Assembly: GCA_000444245.1 (NCBI GenBank)
Contig: ATSW01014159.1
Location: 1 to 23,379, forward strand
Length of the DNA: 23,379 nucleotides
Source of the DNA: Botryllus schlosseri
Lineage: Eukaryota > Chordata > Ascidiacea > Stolidobranchia > Styelidae
Direction: 5' to 3'
Positions 10,186 through 19,237 of the stretch are shown piece after piece. Made by a program: the position numbers and the translations under genes. The notes under the pieces were generated by a model. That model was not told the origin of the DNA and did not search any database. It was given only the letters and a program-made list of their open reading frames with translations. Each line of letters opens with the position of its first letter. Position 1 is the stretch's first letter.

Positions 10186-12426
10186 CTAAACAAATAAGTG
10201 TTGTACATATTTTGAACCTAACAAAAATGTGAAAAGAGAAACTAAGATTTGAAAATCACGGCTTAAAACAAGTACCAGTCAAGCAAAACCATGCGAGTAA
10301 AGCTCACATGTCTAATAGAGGATAGCGACACATTTTCAAGTCTAAACTTGCCCAAGCGTGATATTAAGTAAATACACCTTAGGCGTGTGTGTATAGTACA
10401 ATAACAGTCAGAGCGCATATGTTTCAAAGATATAACAAAGCAAGCAAGCCTAGTATATTATAAGGGAGCGCACTATTGGTTTTACTATTCTTTTCTCAGT
10501 TGCATTGGATGTGGTGTATTATCAGTCATGAACCATACCGGAGATATCGCTAGCCACTAAAACGGAAATAGCTGATAATGCTGCCACAATCTAGAAACTA
10601 TAATACATAATCCATTCTTTCGAGATATCTGTCATACAACAAAGTTTTTAAATGTGTAGTTTCTAACTGTGGTTACTTTGATAGCATTCTTGTTATGTTC
10701 GTTTAATTGAATCAACAAGGTCAACTGTTGATGACACATACAACGCACATGACACCTCTGATATCCTGTAAGTTGATCAACTGGAATGGAAAAATTTCCC
10801 ATACCTTTATCAGAGTCACTTGAACAATCCGACTGTGACGTGGAACCAGTTGAATCGCGGCGAAACCGCTCGTACTTTATTTCGAGACGAAAAAGCATTT
10901 CTTTCAAATGCTCGTTATATTTATTTAATTTATCCTTCTCTTGTTCGTAATGCGACCGCTTATTCTCGAGATCCTGAACGAAATTCGTCATTTACAGTGC
11001 TGCCGAATCAATTTTAGAAATATACCGGGTATCTTACTTGGATTAAGAGGGTGGCACGTCTCAGTAGGCCGAGAGTTGTATGGCGAGTTGAATCCGACCC
11101 AAGCGGTACAATGGATTTCAAATTATCGAGGCAGTTTCGCAAGTGTGCCCGGCTGGAATAAATCAACAATGCTACACAGGATAATGGAGAAGAGTTTGAA
11201 AATTAAAACAAACCGATTTTTCTCTAGTTCGTTATGAGAAGTTCGACTTTGACTTTTTTTTGAAGTTCGCAATCGCTTCTTCGATGGTTCATCACCGTAC
11301 TTGCACATTGATGCATAGCCATGATCAGATTCTAGGAAAACGTAATACAAGATGTAGGAAGAATAATGAAGTCGCTAATCTACACCCGACCCCAACATCA
11401 ACCCCAACCTTCAGAAGCACAAAATATCAAGATGTATAATAAGTAGGCACCACCAAAATATGTTACATACATTAAGCCATCAATTGAATAGTATATTCAT
11501 ATTGAAATGAACCCGAATATTTTCGGCTGACACTCGTCAGGGGTAATCGACATCAGCATTCAAAATAAAACGGTGCATCATGTCAGACATAACTTTAACT
11601 TGAGCAACAGAATTTAATTTCCATATTATTAAATTACATACTTCAATGCAACTGACCGTAAGATGAAATATCCTCATTACGGTACAATATTTTGCAGATG
11701 AATTAATAAAGTAGCTAATACGTCTGTCCAGCTACTAAATCAATCAATTACCTTCACACCACTGAACGAAAGTTCATACTGCACTAACTACAGAGCAGAT
11801 TCAAAGCGCGACAGCAGCCATTTCCAATCATATATTCTTTTCAGGGCGAATATCACTGATAATAACCACAAGAGAGTGCCCAGTATAGCATAAAACAGGC
11901 TATTTCAGCTAATTAACACACCATAACTCAATCACATTCACAGCAACTGTATATAAGGTGATCATCCTTAAGATGTCACAATTCGTAATTAACATGCCAG
12001 CAAACTTCAAGCTGTGTTGGTATCATTACCAGCACAGCAGATTATATAGTGTCTTAACATCACCTTATCATTTCACTAAAAAGATTGATATTCTTGCTGT
12101 GGAATGATTGTATATCTAGAGGTGTAGCTGAAGGCAGAAGCAATCAAATTCAATAAATCTCGTTCATTTTTCGTCAAATTCAAACAATTATAAAGTCTCT
12201 TGCAATATATCCAATACATGTAGGCCTATACATAAAAAAAGGTTGTCAATCACGCTTACGGGCTTGAAAAAATACGAAATTATAGTACTTCATTACCTCT
12301 TTGGCGCTTGCTATCACAGTTCTCTAGATAGTTCGCGGCCCGTATCAGCAAATCAAGTTTATTGAGCCTGCTGTCATCGTCACTTTCGCTTGTAGTTGGG
12401 GACGGCGTTAAAAGATCCCGTTCCAT
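10061..12426 (-). CDS. MXD: MXD/MAD-family bHLH-leucine-zipper transcriptional repressor, complete
   Basis: Reading the minus strand, exons 12426-12297, 11331-11214, 11152-11038, 10973-10805 and 10185-10061 join with phases 1, 2, 0, 1 into 657 nt, or 218 residues, close to vertebrate MXD/MXI1 proteins (about 206-228). The family dimerises with MAX, binds CACGTG E-boxes and recruits SIN3-HDAC against MYC. Domains in order: a SIN3-interaction helix ([15 protein letters not shown], about 21-35); HGYASM (about 47-52); basic region [14 protein letters not shown] with the E-box-reading H, E and R (about 73-86); helix-loop-helix with [16 protein letters not shown]; a zipper; then [21 protein letters not shown], matching the family RMDSIGST-SDSD region, and an acidic/Ser tail. 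Start at ATG 12424-12426: an in-frame stop lies upstream, and MER also opens MXI1. I cannot assign MXD1, MXI1, MXD3 or MXD4. Confidence 0.92.
10805..10973 (-). CDS. MXD: MXD exon 4, leucine zipper and Ser-rich segment
   Basis: The acceptor TTTCGTTCAG is followed in phase 0 by [16 protein letters not shown], then a heptad-like coil through [15 protein letters not shown] and the family RRDSTGST word. The donor GTATGG follows AAAG, phase 1. The open frame runs on past the donor into intron. Confidence 0.9.
11038..11152 (-). CDS. MXD: MXD exon 3, helix-loop-helix
   Basis: The acceptor TATTCCAG is followed by C completing Arg, then [19 protein letters not shown], then [18 protein letters not shown] and donor GTAAGA. 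This is the most conserved part of the family. It has no long open frame of its own and was found by splice continuity. Confidence 0.92.
11214..11331 (-). CDS. MXD: MXD exon 2, HGYASM motif and basic region
   Basis: The acceptor GTTTTCCTAG is followed by AA, completing GAA. The exon reads [15 protein letters not shown], then a Lys/Arg cluster KKRLRTSKK and SHNELEKNR, ending in the split Arg codon CG before donor GTTTGT. Confidence 0.9.
11478..11555. repeat. Dispersed repeat matching positions 233-312
   Basis: It shares AGTATATTCATAT, GAAATGAACCCGAATATTTT, CGGCTGACACTCGTCA and GGGTAATCG with the intronic block near 233-312, in the same orientation about 11 kb away. It lies in MXD intron 1. 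The family is unidentified. Confidence 0.7.
11556..12296. other. MXD intron 1 remainder
   Basis: AT-rich intron with no recognised element or exon. Confidence 0.5.
12297..12426 (-). CDS. MXD: MXD exon 1, SIN3-interaction domain
   Basis: It encodes 43 residues plus the first base of a split Glu codon. The amphipathic helix [10 protein letters not shown] matches the SID core (LLEAADYLE in MXD1). The donor GTAATG begins (on the minus strand) at 12296. A Ser/Asp-rich stretch, [12 protein letters not shown], precedes the helix, so the SID lies deeper in the protein than in MXD1 or MXI1. Confidence 0.88.
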
Positions 12427-13213
12427 TTTTCTTCGCAGTTGATGCCTTTGATAGTTCTCAGAGCAGACGCTGTACACTTAAATCAGTTGGTAATGTCCAC
12501 AGCGAACATGTGCGCCCAAGCAGAAGGTTAACAGTCACAATTTCCCCGCATTAGTTCCTTATTCTAAATGGGTTGCTCGACTTTGCCAACTTCCCGATCT
12601 ATGAAACATAATAACAAAGAATCTCGTGACGTATTTTCGTACCAACCAATCAGATTTGAAACACTCCTTCTTCCCTGGGCCATGTGTCTCACATGCCTCC
12701 GCACTCATGTTTCTTTTATTACGGCAAAAGTAGCTAGGCCACGCTTGATAGACAATAAGTGACTAAGAAACCAACGGAGAATCACGATCGCTCTGTTTGA
12801 ATGCGCATCCGCCAATTTCCAACAGAAAGTGCGACTGCCAACATACAGAACAGAAGACTAGCGATACGCTCGATCGCGTACGCCTCGCCCGTAGCCCTCT
12901 CACTTTTTTTGTGTCAGCTGATCAAGTGACGTTTCGCACACCGGTAGCCTCAAAGCAGACAGTTGTTTGTTACAACCAACTGGAGGACGCGTGATTCGCA
13001 CGTTGACATGTAAAGGGTTGTGGTCTACAAATGGAACCTATCGACCGGTTCACAATCCCTCTACACACAGTTCTAAGTTCTAAGTTCTAAACCTGATAGA
13101 ATGTGTATAATATAGAAATATATGCAATGCACCACGCGGACAATCGATTCGCTTCGTCTCAGTGACATATCTACCGCGACCATTTTTACAACGAACAATG
13201 ACATCGCTCGAAA
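12427..13213. promoter_or_regulatory. Upstream region of MXD, probable promoter
   Basis: This lies upstream of the MXD start codon and is moderately CpG-rich around 12860-12990. It holds CAGCTGATCA and TGACGTTT near 12916-12935, possible E-box and CRE-like half sites. I see no clear TATA box. A 7-bp tandem (TTCTAAG)3 lies near 13071-13090. Promoter function is inferred from position only. Confidence 0.35.
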
Positions 13214-13416
13214 ATGGCAGGCGACTGTGTGAGCGTTGATAACGTATGTATTGGCGGTGCGGATGCCATCGTTCTTACCCAACTATGCTGTCGGCTACAA
13301 GAGATCAATCAGATGATTATAAAAATAGTCTCGCCCTGCGCACTAATGTTCGATATAACCTGTTGTATATTTCAGGGAAATGATATTGATGCCTCAGTTC
13401 ATTATATTGTTATAAT
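13214..13416 (+). CDS. Possible divergent first exon, unidentified
   Basis: An ATG opens a plus-strand frame MAGDCVSVDNVCIGGADAIV and LTQLCCRLQEINQMIIK, facing away from MXD about 790 bp upstream of it. A donor-like AAC/GTATGT occurs after codon 10, and an acceptor-like TGTATATTTCAG near 13376. The hAT element at 13417 interrupts the frame. I do not recognise the product and it may be chance. Confidence 0.2.
13391..13416 (+). repeat. Dispersed repeat R1, left part (split by the hAT)
   Basis: GCCTCAGTTCATTATATTGTTATAAT lines up with TTTAATTCAGTTGATTAATT at 15735 and TTAGTTCAGCTTATTAATAA at 22427. The copy continues at 14399 beyond the inserted hAT. Confidence 0.55.
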
Positions 13417-14390
13417 CAGTGGTGCCACTCCTAGTGTTTTAACACTAGATCTAGTGTTTTTCCGGTCGTCCTAGTGTTCTAGTGTTTTTTGTCGCAAAAT
13501 TTTGCTAATCTAGTGTTTTTCTGCAATCGTGCAAACAATGAATATTCTAACGTTAGACTACTAAATTATACGTTGAATTTATCGCTGAAAAGGCGATTTA
13601 GTGTCTGGCTGTGTTTGTTTTCAATAATTCTGTGTGGTATTGCAGTAACAAGCAATTATTACGTAACAGGGTGCGCTGTGAATCCGTACTTATGAGCGGA
13701 AGTCTCTGAAAAAATGAAGAGCGATTTCGCTCCGATGCTCTGTCGTTTCTTGTTGAACTCAGTCTGCAGATTCGGGCAAGATTTTCATTGACCGAGGACA
13801 GCAGGTCATCAGTCAATGCCCTCCACCAGAAATTTTGCAAAAATTGAAATCTGTGCACAATGGATTCGGTGAATCATAATTCCCTTTACTGGCGAAGCTC
13901 GTGACGAATCTCTTGGCATTGCTACATTCCGCTACATTCGTGGTAATGAAGTATGTTGTACATGGACACCTCCCCATTGTTTGGTTGAAGATGAGCGGTA
14001 GTGAACAAGATGCCACACAAAAGATACTTATGTTTGATGGATGGTGTACAATCGCAAGACAAATTTTATGACGCCGTACAATTCGAAAGCGACAATATTT
14101 GATTTTTTTTGCGCTATTGAATTGTTTTCATTAATTTTCGTTGAATAATTATGCATTCCATCAATTCGTTTCATTGATTTTCGGTGAATAATCATGCAGT
14201 ATATCATGCATATGTATCGAATTCATGTGTGGAACGATTCTTATCTATGGATTTGTACCTTGATCATCATGATTACTTGGCAACGGCAAACTTTTCCTGC
14301 AATTTACTAATCTAGTGTTTTTTTCGCCAATCTAGTGTTTTTTCACGACATAATCTTGTGTTTTTCCGGGAACCTGGAGTGGCAACACTG
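13417..14390 (-). mobile_element. hAT element, 974 bp, transposase remnant only
   Basis: The ends are CAGTGGTGCCACTCC and, inward from the right, CAGTGTTGCCACTCC (14 of 15). They are flanked by a perfect 8-bp duplication GTTATAAT (13409-13416 and 14391-14398). CTAGTGTTTTT words cluster at both ends and read in the same direction at each. A plus-strand stretch at about 13718-13843 reads FLVELSLQIRARFSLTEDS, similar to the region before the dimerisation domain of hAT transposases; no full gene remains. Orientation is therefore uncertain. It was inserted in the dispersed repeat described at 13391 and 14399. Confidence 0.88.
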
Positions 14391-14398
14391 GTTATAAT

Positions 14399-14480
14399 TT
14401 CATCCGATCAATACACCACACGATTGCGGTATAATGACAAGATGGGAAGGCGTCGAAACGAGTAGTCTTTTAAATCATAC
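14399..14480 (+). repeat. Dispersed repeat R1, right part
   Basis: It shares CACnnGATTGCG, then AnAnTGAnAAnAT and AGTCTT, with copies at 15735-15830 and 22425-22525, all in one orientation. It matches no family I know. Confidence 0.6.
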
Positions 14481-15734
14481 ATCCAGCCGGCCTAGGCGAT
14501 GTAAATAAAAGGCATGCAGTGCACACTGCATACTGATTGAAATTGATAACGATTCGGCTAATATTGCAATTGTAATTGCCTTGTACTTGGTCTCTAATAT
14601 AAGCGCTAGACTGTATCGTCGTTGTTACGCGCTACGGTGGTATGATGCTTAATGCCGTTAGGAATATAAATATCTTCCATGAAAGGCTCTGTTGTCGTTC
14701 GCTTCGACTCCGCGTCGCTTTGCAGACAGCGGCAATGAAAAAAATTTTGGGGCGTGACAGGAAATCGAACAACGCCCAAATTCCTAACAACGCTCTTTGG
14801 ATACCGGCATACGCGTTGGTCGGTACGGAATCATGTAAATACCAAATCCCCGACTGCCCGCTAACGGCTTACTGAAGAGCTCGGTGAAAGTAGCAGTGGT
14901 GGTTGGGTCGAGTAAGACAGAGTAGACTCGCAGATCTGTCGTTCGTTCGATTATTGAATTCAATGAACGTTATTCTTTCGCCCTGAAGGAGTCAAGGCGT
15001 TTTGACATTGTCACGCACACACCTTTTCGACGGCGGTGACGTTGTATGAAATGTAGATTGACAACACTGTTCCATGCAATAATTCGTCCACATTTCGCCA
15101 CCACTGCAAGCTGCTATGTAGAAACATTTACAAGCTACATATGCGCTGTTCAATGTTCAAATCTCATATAGTCAATTAACACTGAATGACGGAACGGAAT
15201 GCTTGTTCGTTGAGTTGGAATATGGAACATCCATTTGTTTCCTGTCTAAAATATAATAGGCAAATATATCTTGCGGAATAACCTCACGATTAAATTGTCC
15301 GTAGAAAAGAACGGTGGCATGTATTTGGTTATTTGCGGAGAGCAGACATAACAAGTTTGTACAATATATGAAAATACTTGTTATTTTTTTTTCTTCTTTC
15401 GCTGAAGCACTTTTATTTGTGAATGCGGATTTGTGTTTACTGTGACATCGACGAATCGTTGCAAAAGTATGTGATAACTGAACGATAACAATAAGCTTCG
15501 CTTTAGTAACTACGAACCTCTTGATTGCTACTACGTATTCGTATTCGTATTCGTACTGCCTGTAATGTTCAAAAATGTATTTTTACCAAATTATCTCTGA
15601 TCATATTCGCCTAAGATACCATTATTTCGACGCAAGCGTAATGACCGCTGCGATTATGACGCCAAGCCAGAGATGTTACGTTAATGCATTACTGTATTAT
15701 GGAGCTCGTTCAAAGTTTTTCTATGGCCACGCCG
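14481..15734. other. Intergenic, nothing recognised
   Basis: A 77-codon plus frame at 14642-14875 (preceded by an acceptor-like GCGTCGCTTTGCAG within it) and a 60-codon minus frame near 15172 resemble nothing known. A hexamer run (CGTATT)3 lies at about 15534-15552. Confidence 0.5.
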
Positions 15735-15830
15735 TTTAATTCAGTTGATTAATTATTTCTTCAATGAACCACAAGATTGCGATAAAATGAAAAGATAGAG
15801 GAGTGGAAACAACTTGGAGCATAGTCTTGC
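15735..15830 (+). repeat. Dispersed repeat R1, undisturbed copy
   Basis: It carries ACCACAAGATTGCGATAAAA and TGAAAAGATAGAGGAGTGG and is related to 13391/14399 and 22425-22525. It can serve as an empty-site reference for the hAT insertion. Confidence 0.6.
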
Positions 15831-16849
15831 AACCCACCCTGACCCGCCCTATAACATCTTTTCAGATGACATGTTTACTGAATTAGAAGTAAAAGATAAA
15901 AAGCACAAGCGATGGAAATGAAGTAGCGTATGTGGGTGGGCGAAATAGATTGGAGATACGAATCAACTGCAAGTGGACACTGGACATAGAGGCGCGAAGG
16001 TTCCTGTTAAATGGCGCGAAACATATCCAAACTCCTGTAATCATTGACAGACCTTGTCGGTTGTATCAAAAATTCGGGATGTTTTCGAATTGCCAGAGAT
16101 GCTACGCATGAGTGCTGGTCAGCAGGGGCGTTGGGTAATTATATTACAGTTGCATATTTGTATTTAGTTTCGCATTCGATTACCTCGAACATAACTTATT
16201 GGCTCGGTAAGCTTTATAGATGTAAGCCCATACAACCCGGTAATGCAATCGTGAACTTGAATATTGTGTCACCCTTGTCCAGTTGATCCAACCCCGGCAC
16301 TACAACCCACTATCTCACAATGTCGTTAAATACTCGCCTTTCGAGAATCGGGCGTCGGTAGCAATTATGCAAATGTAAAATGCAATTCAAGAGACATGTC
16401 AGCTTCATCGACGTAAGTCACTCGCTCGCTCGTCATAGCTTTGGAAATAGGCGTAGTCAGCCTCGCCCATGCAATGCACAAGTCATTAGACAGCAGATCT
16501 CCGCCACAGGTATTGCCTACAGCCCTATACCCACAGTATTGAGTTCAATATCGCTGCGCATCAGGCCGTAAAATTAGGTGCCATGCGGTTTGACGACACA
16601 GTAAAACCAGTACGTTTTGTATTTACAGCGAGATTCAATATAGTAAGAACGCAATAAAATCCCAAAACTAGGCCATGCCTTTCACAGATTCTGCACTACA
16701 CGCTTTATTGCAACTTCATTGGTCAATGATCAGTGTGTGGTCAGTGGTCACTCTACCTACAGTATAAACTTCTGCACACGATGGCATCGGCCCTTGCGAA
16801 GTGTTCTTTCTTATCATGTTTCACAATTGGCGTACTTTGTGTCATACGT
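15831..16849. other. Intergenic, nothing secure
   Basis: An exon-like piece at 15866-15921 (acceptor CATCTTTTCAG, then DMFTELEVKDKKHKRWK and TGA) is noted but has no partner. Other frames (16044-16286, 16380-16571) resemble nothing known. Confidence 0.4.
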
Positions 16850-17111
16850 GTTTCGGTCAGACTTGTACAAACTACTGAATTTTCAAAAAGCTCAACTAGA
16901 ACTAGAACTAAAACTACTCAATTTTTAAGACTCGCAACTAGAGCTAGAACTAGAACTACCCAATTTTCAAATCCTGCAACTAGAACTAGAACTACTCAAT
17001 TTTCAAAACTCGCAACTAGAACTAGAACTAGAACTAACGAAATTTAAATATCGGCAACTAACTAACTAAAACACAACTAACTAAATTTAATTCTCAATCA
17101 ACTCATTCATT

Positions 17112-17122
17112 TTTATTTTATT
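17112..17122 (-). promoter_or_regulatory. Two overlapping AATAAA polyadenylation signals inside the hAT
   Basis: On the minus strand the sequence GAATAAAATAAAA gives AATAAA at 17117-17122 and 17112-17117, about 100 bp past the transposase stop. They would serve the transposon gene and are also the first canonical signals I see downstream of the neuroligin-like stop at 18299. Confidence 0.5.
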
Positions 17123-17219
17123 CGAATTCGGCGCTCCAGCCTTCCATATGAGCGTCGGTACAGCGAAATTACTGAAAAATCAGACAGACAGAACTATTCT
17201 GTAATCAGTACAGGATAAA

Positions 17220-17756
17220 CTAAACCATTTTCTGCAGCTGTTGCTGATTGCAGCGAATCAACATGAGTCGCGAAAATGTTTTTTCGTTGAGTTTTGCCCT
17301 CTTTGGGGAATACAAAATCCCAGCATGCGTGAAAGCCCTTTGACTGGGCGCAGATGTCGCAGTCATCCCAAGAAAATCTTTCGCCAAGTTTCGTAATTCT
17401 GGCAAGTCGGTCATATTCCGCCAACAGTTTAGCACATTCTGACCTAGGGGTAGTCGATGTTCCCTGGCATACTTTTTCACCTCAGACGGGCCTGATTTAA
17501 CTTCAAGCGGACGACACTGACTTTGAGGTAGAAAGTTGAAGAGTGAGAGTCTCGGTTTCTTGTGCGTTGGAGAGCCAGTAGGAGACGACCCAGGCAATTT
17601 ATGCAATTTCCTTTGTAATATACCTTGGGCGACTCCAGATCGTCTTCTCCTTGTGCCTGGGCAGGCGTGGTCGGCATCATCATCACGAATCAAATCTCGT
17701 AAGTTTAACAGATACGACAGCCTAGTTCCGAGATAATACTCGCTAGTGCACAGCAA
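17220..17756 (-). pseudogene. hAT transposase C-terminal fragment (dimerisation domain)
   Basis: This 178-codon minus frame ends at the TAA at 17220. Residues about 105-168 read NVLNCWRNMTDLPELRNLAK, then DFLGMTATSAPSQRAFTHAG and SPKRAKLNEKTFSRLMLIRC, which follow the hATC pattern (W, L-LA--L, TSAPSER-FS-AG, R-RL----------L-)). The Ser-Gln in APSQRAF replaces the usual Ser-Glu. The first ~90 residues look like inter-domain or non-coding sequence. The start used here is arbitrary. Confidence 0.85.
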
Positions 17757-18298
17757 TAGATCACTAGCTCACATTCCAATTAGTAAACGACCTCAGCGGG
17801 AGATCGCGTGTCGCTGCGGGCTGTCGATTGTTGTAAATTTGCCGAGTTATAAGTGAACTCGGCATAATCAATGTATTAACTATGATCCAACAATGAGCAT
17901 TTGATCCTTTGTCATGATCACATCAGTAACCCGCAGTAACCTCACTTGTCACGCGAGGAGAGTTCTCATCACGCAGGACACACGAGTGTTTTCTAGTTGT
18001 TCGGCAACTAATATTTTTTTGAAATGCGCAACTAAAACTAGAACTAGAACTACTGAATTTTCAAAATCTGCAACTACAACTAGAACTAGAACTACGCAAT
18101 TTTCAAAATCCGCAACTACAACTAGAACTAGAACTACTCAAAAAACTGTTAGTTAGTTGACCGTCAACTAACTAAATGTTTAGTTTGTACAAGTCTGGTT
18201 TCGGTATGAATACCATCATATGATATGATGTAGTATTCACCGTATCAACTAGTAATGCAACAGACTTCTTGAATACTAATACAGGTTTTTCTGTACGG

Positions 18299-19237
18299 TC
18301 ACAGCTTCGTGACTACGTTCATTTTGTTGTTCGTCACACAGTAGCTGTAGCCTGCGTTGTGGTCGCTTTCCGACGACACGGTGCCTTCGGTTTCCGATCC
18401 CAGGATTTGGGAGCCCACGCGTGACTTGTCATCTAGCGATTTGATTACTTGGCGGACGTCCACTGAATTCCCGTTCACGTGACGGGTTACCTCCGGTACG
18501 ACTGTTTGTGATTGATCGTGATCCAACGGCTCTTCCCGTAGAACCTGTGCTTGTTGATGAAGACTATAGCTTGGCGACTCGTTAGTCTGGCGATGGCCGG
18601 GGTGATACTTTCTATGCCCGATAACACGGGGTAATGTGGTGCCGTAGCAAGACGCTATTGACCACAAAGATGTAGGCTTCCTTCCTAAACCACCCGAAGC
18701 AGCGTACGATTCCGTACGGGCCGTAGCCCCGCGAATATTGGATCTTCCGTTGTAAGTCTTGAATTTATATTCGGGCGCGCATCCGTCGAACCTGCCATCT
18801 AAAGAAGCGACCTCGCGTTTGATACCGTGTGGTACTGTGTGTTGAATTACCGTGTGTGATTTAGAGTGTCTCAAATCTTGCATGTCGTGATAGTTTAGCT
18901 CACTTGTTTGAGATTCATCCAAGCTGCTAGGGTTTGTGTCTGGGCGTTTTTGTGATGAGCTGGGATGTACTGACACGGTAGACTGGTCAACAACTACGCA
19001 ATTTCGGATTGCCCGTGGGGGAGCCGTACTGGCCATACGTCTGAGCGGTGGCGATTTGTTCACGACACAAGTCGAATCAGCTAACGTTATGTTAGCGCCG
19101 CCTAGGGGATCCTCTGTTGCTTTGCAGCCGCTGCCTGGTTCTGCGCAGCATACGGTGGCGGAGGTAGTGATCATACCGCGTTCGCGCAATTCTGCGTCCA
19201 GTAATCTGTTTTTCTCCTGCAATGCGTGCCGCAGCTT
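18299..19237 (-). CDS. NLGN: NLGN-like last exon: cytoplasmic tail with PDZ ligand
   Basis: The acceptor CATGTGATTTTTTGACAG is followed in phase 0 by KLRHALQEKNRLLDAELRER, a basic/heptad juxtamembrane stretch. A long, low-complexity Ser/Thr/Pro/His-rich tail follows, including SPPLRRMASTAPPRA and APEYKFKTYNG, ending NVVTKL and TGA at 18299-18301. TKL fits the class I PDZ pattern (S/T-x-hydrophobic). At 312 residues it is more than twice the usual vertebrate neuroligin tail. I do not see the PPDYTLAMRRSPDDIPLMTP-like motif clearly; APEYKFKTY is at best a weak stand-in. Confidence 0.85.
   Translation of the reverse strand, partial: KLRHALQEKNRLLDAELRERGMITTSATVCCAEPGSGCKATEDPLGGANITLADSTCVVNKSPPLRRMASTAPPRAIRNCVVVDQSTVSVHPSSSQKRPDTNPSSLDESQTSELNYHDMQDLRHSKSHTVIQHTVPHGIKREVASLDGRFDGCAPEYKFKTYNGRSNIRGATARTESYAASGGLGRKPTSLWSIASCYGTTLPRVIGHRKYHPGHRQTNESPSYSLHQQAQVLREEPLDHDQSQTVVPEVTRHVNGNSVDVRQVIKSLDDKSRVGSQILGSETEGTVSSESDHNAGYSYCVTNNKMNVVTKL

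Larger units (their letters stand above)
16858..18197 (-). mobile_element. hAT element, 1340 bp, with transposase C-terminus only
   Basis: The terminal repeats CAGACTTGTACAAACTA (17 bp, perfect) occur at 16858-16874 and inverted at 18181-18197. A perfect 8-bp duplication GTTTCGGT flanks it (16850-16857 and 18198-18205). Near both ends lie roughly 40-bp units built on CAACTAGAACTAGAACTACT with CAATTTTCAAAA linkers, about four on the left and three on the right. They read in the same direction at both ends rather than inverted. The centre encodes the hAT dimerisation domain on the minus strand. BED finger and catalytic parts are absent, so it is an internally deleted, non-autonomous copy. Intact ends suggest fairly recent insertion. 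Confidence 0.92.

Noticed and set aside
10941-11237. 98-codon plus-strand frame
   Set aside because: Antisense to MXD exons 3 and 2, which carry clear bHLH similarity.
16733-17047. 104-codon plus frame with RTRTRTTQFSK repeats
   Set aside because: The repeats are translation of the CAACTAGAACTAG array at the left end of the hAT element.
17914-18156. 80-codon plus frame with TRTRTTQFSKSAT repeats
   Set aside because: Same array at the right end of the hAT; no gene evidence.
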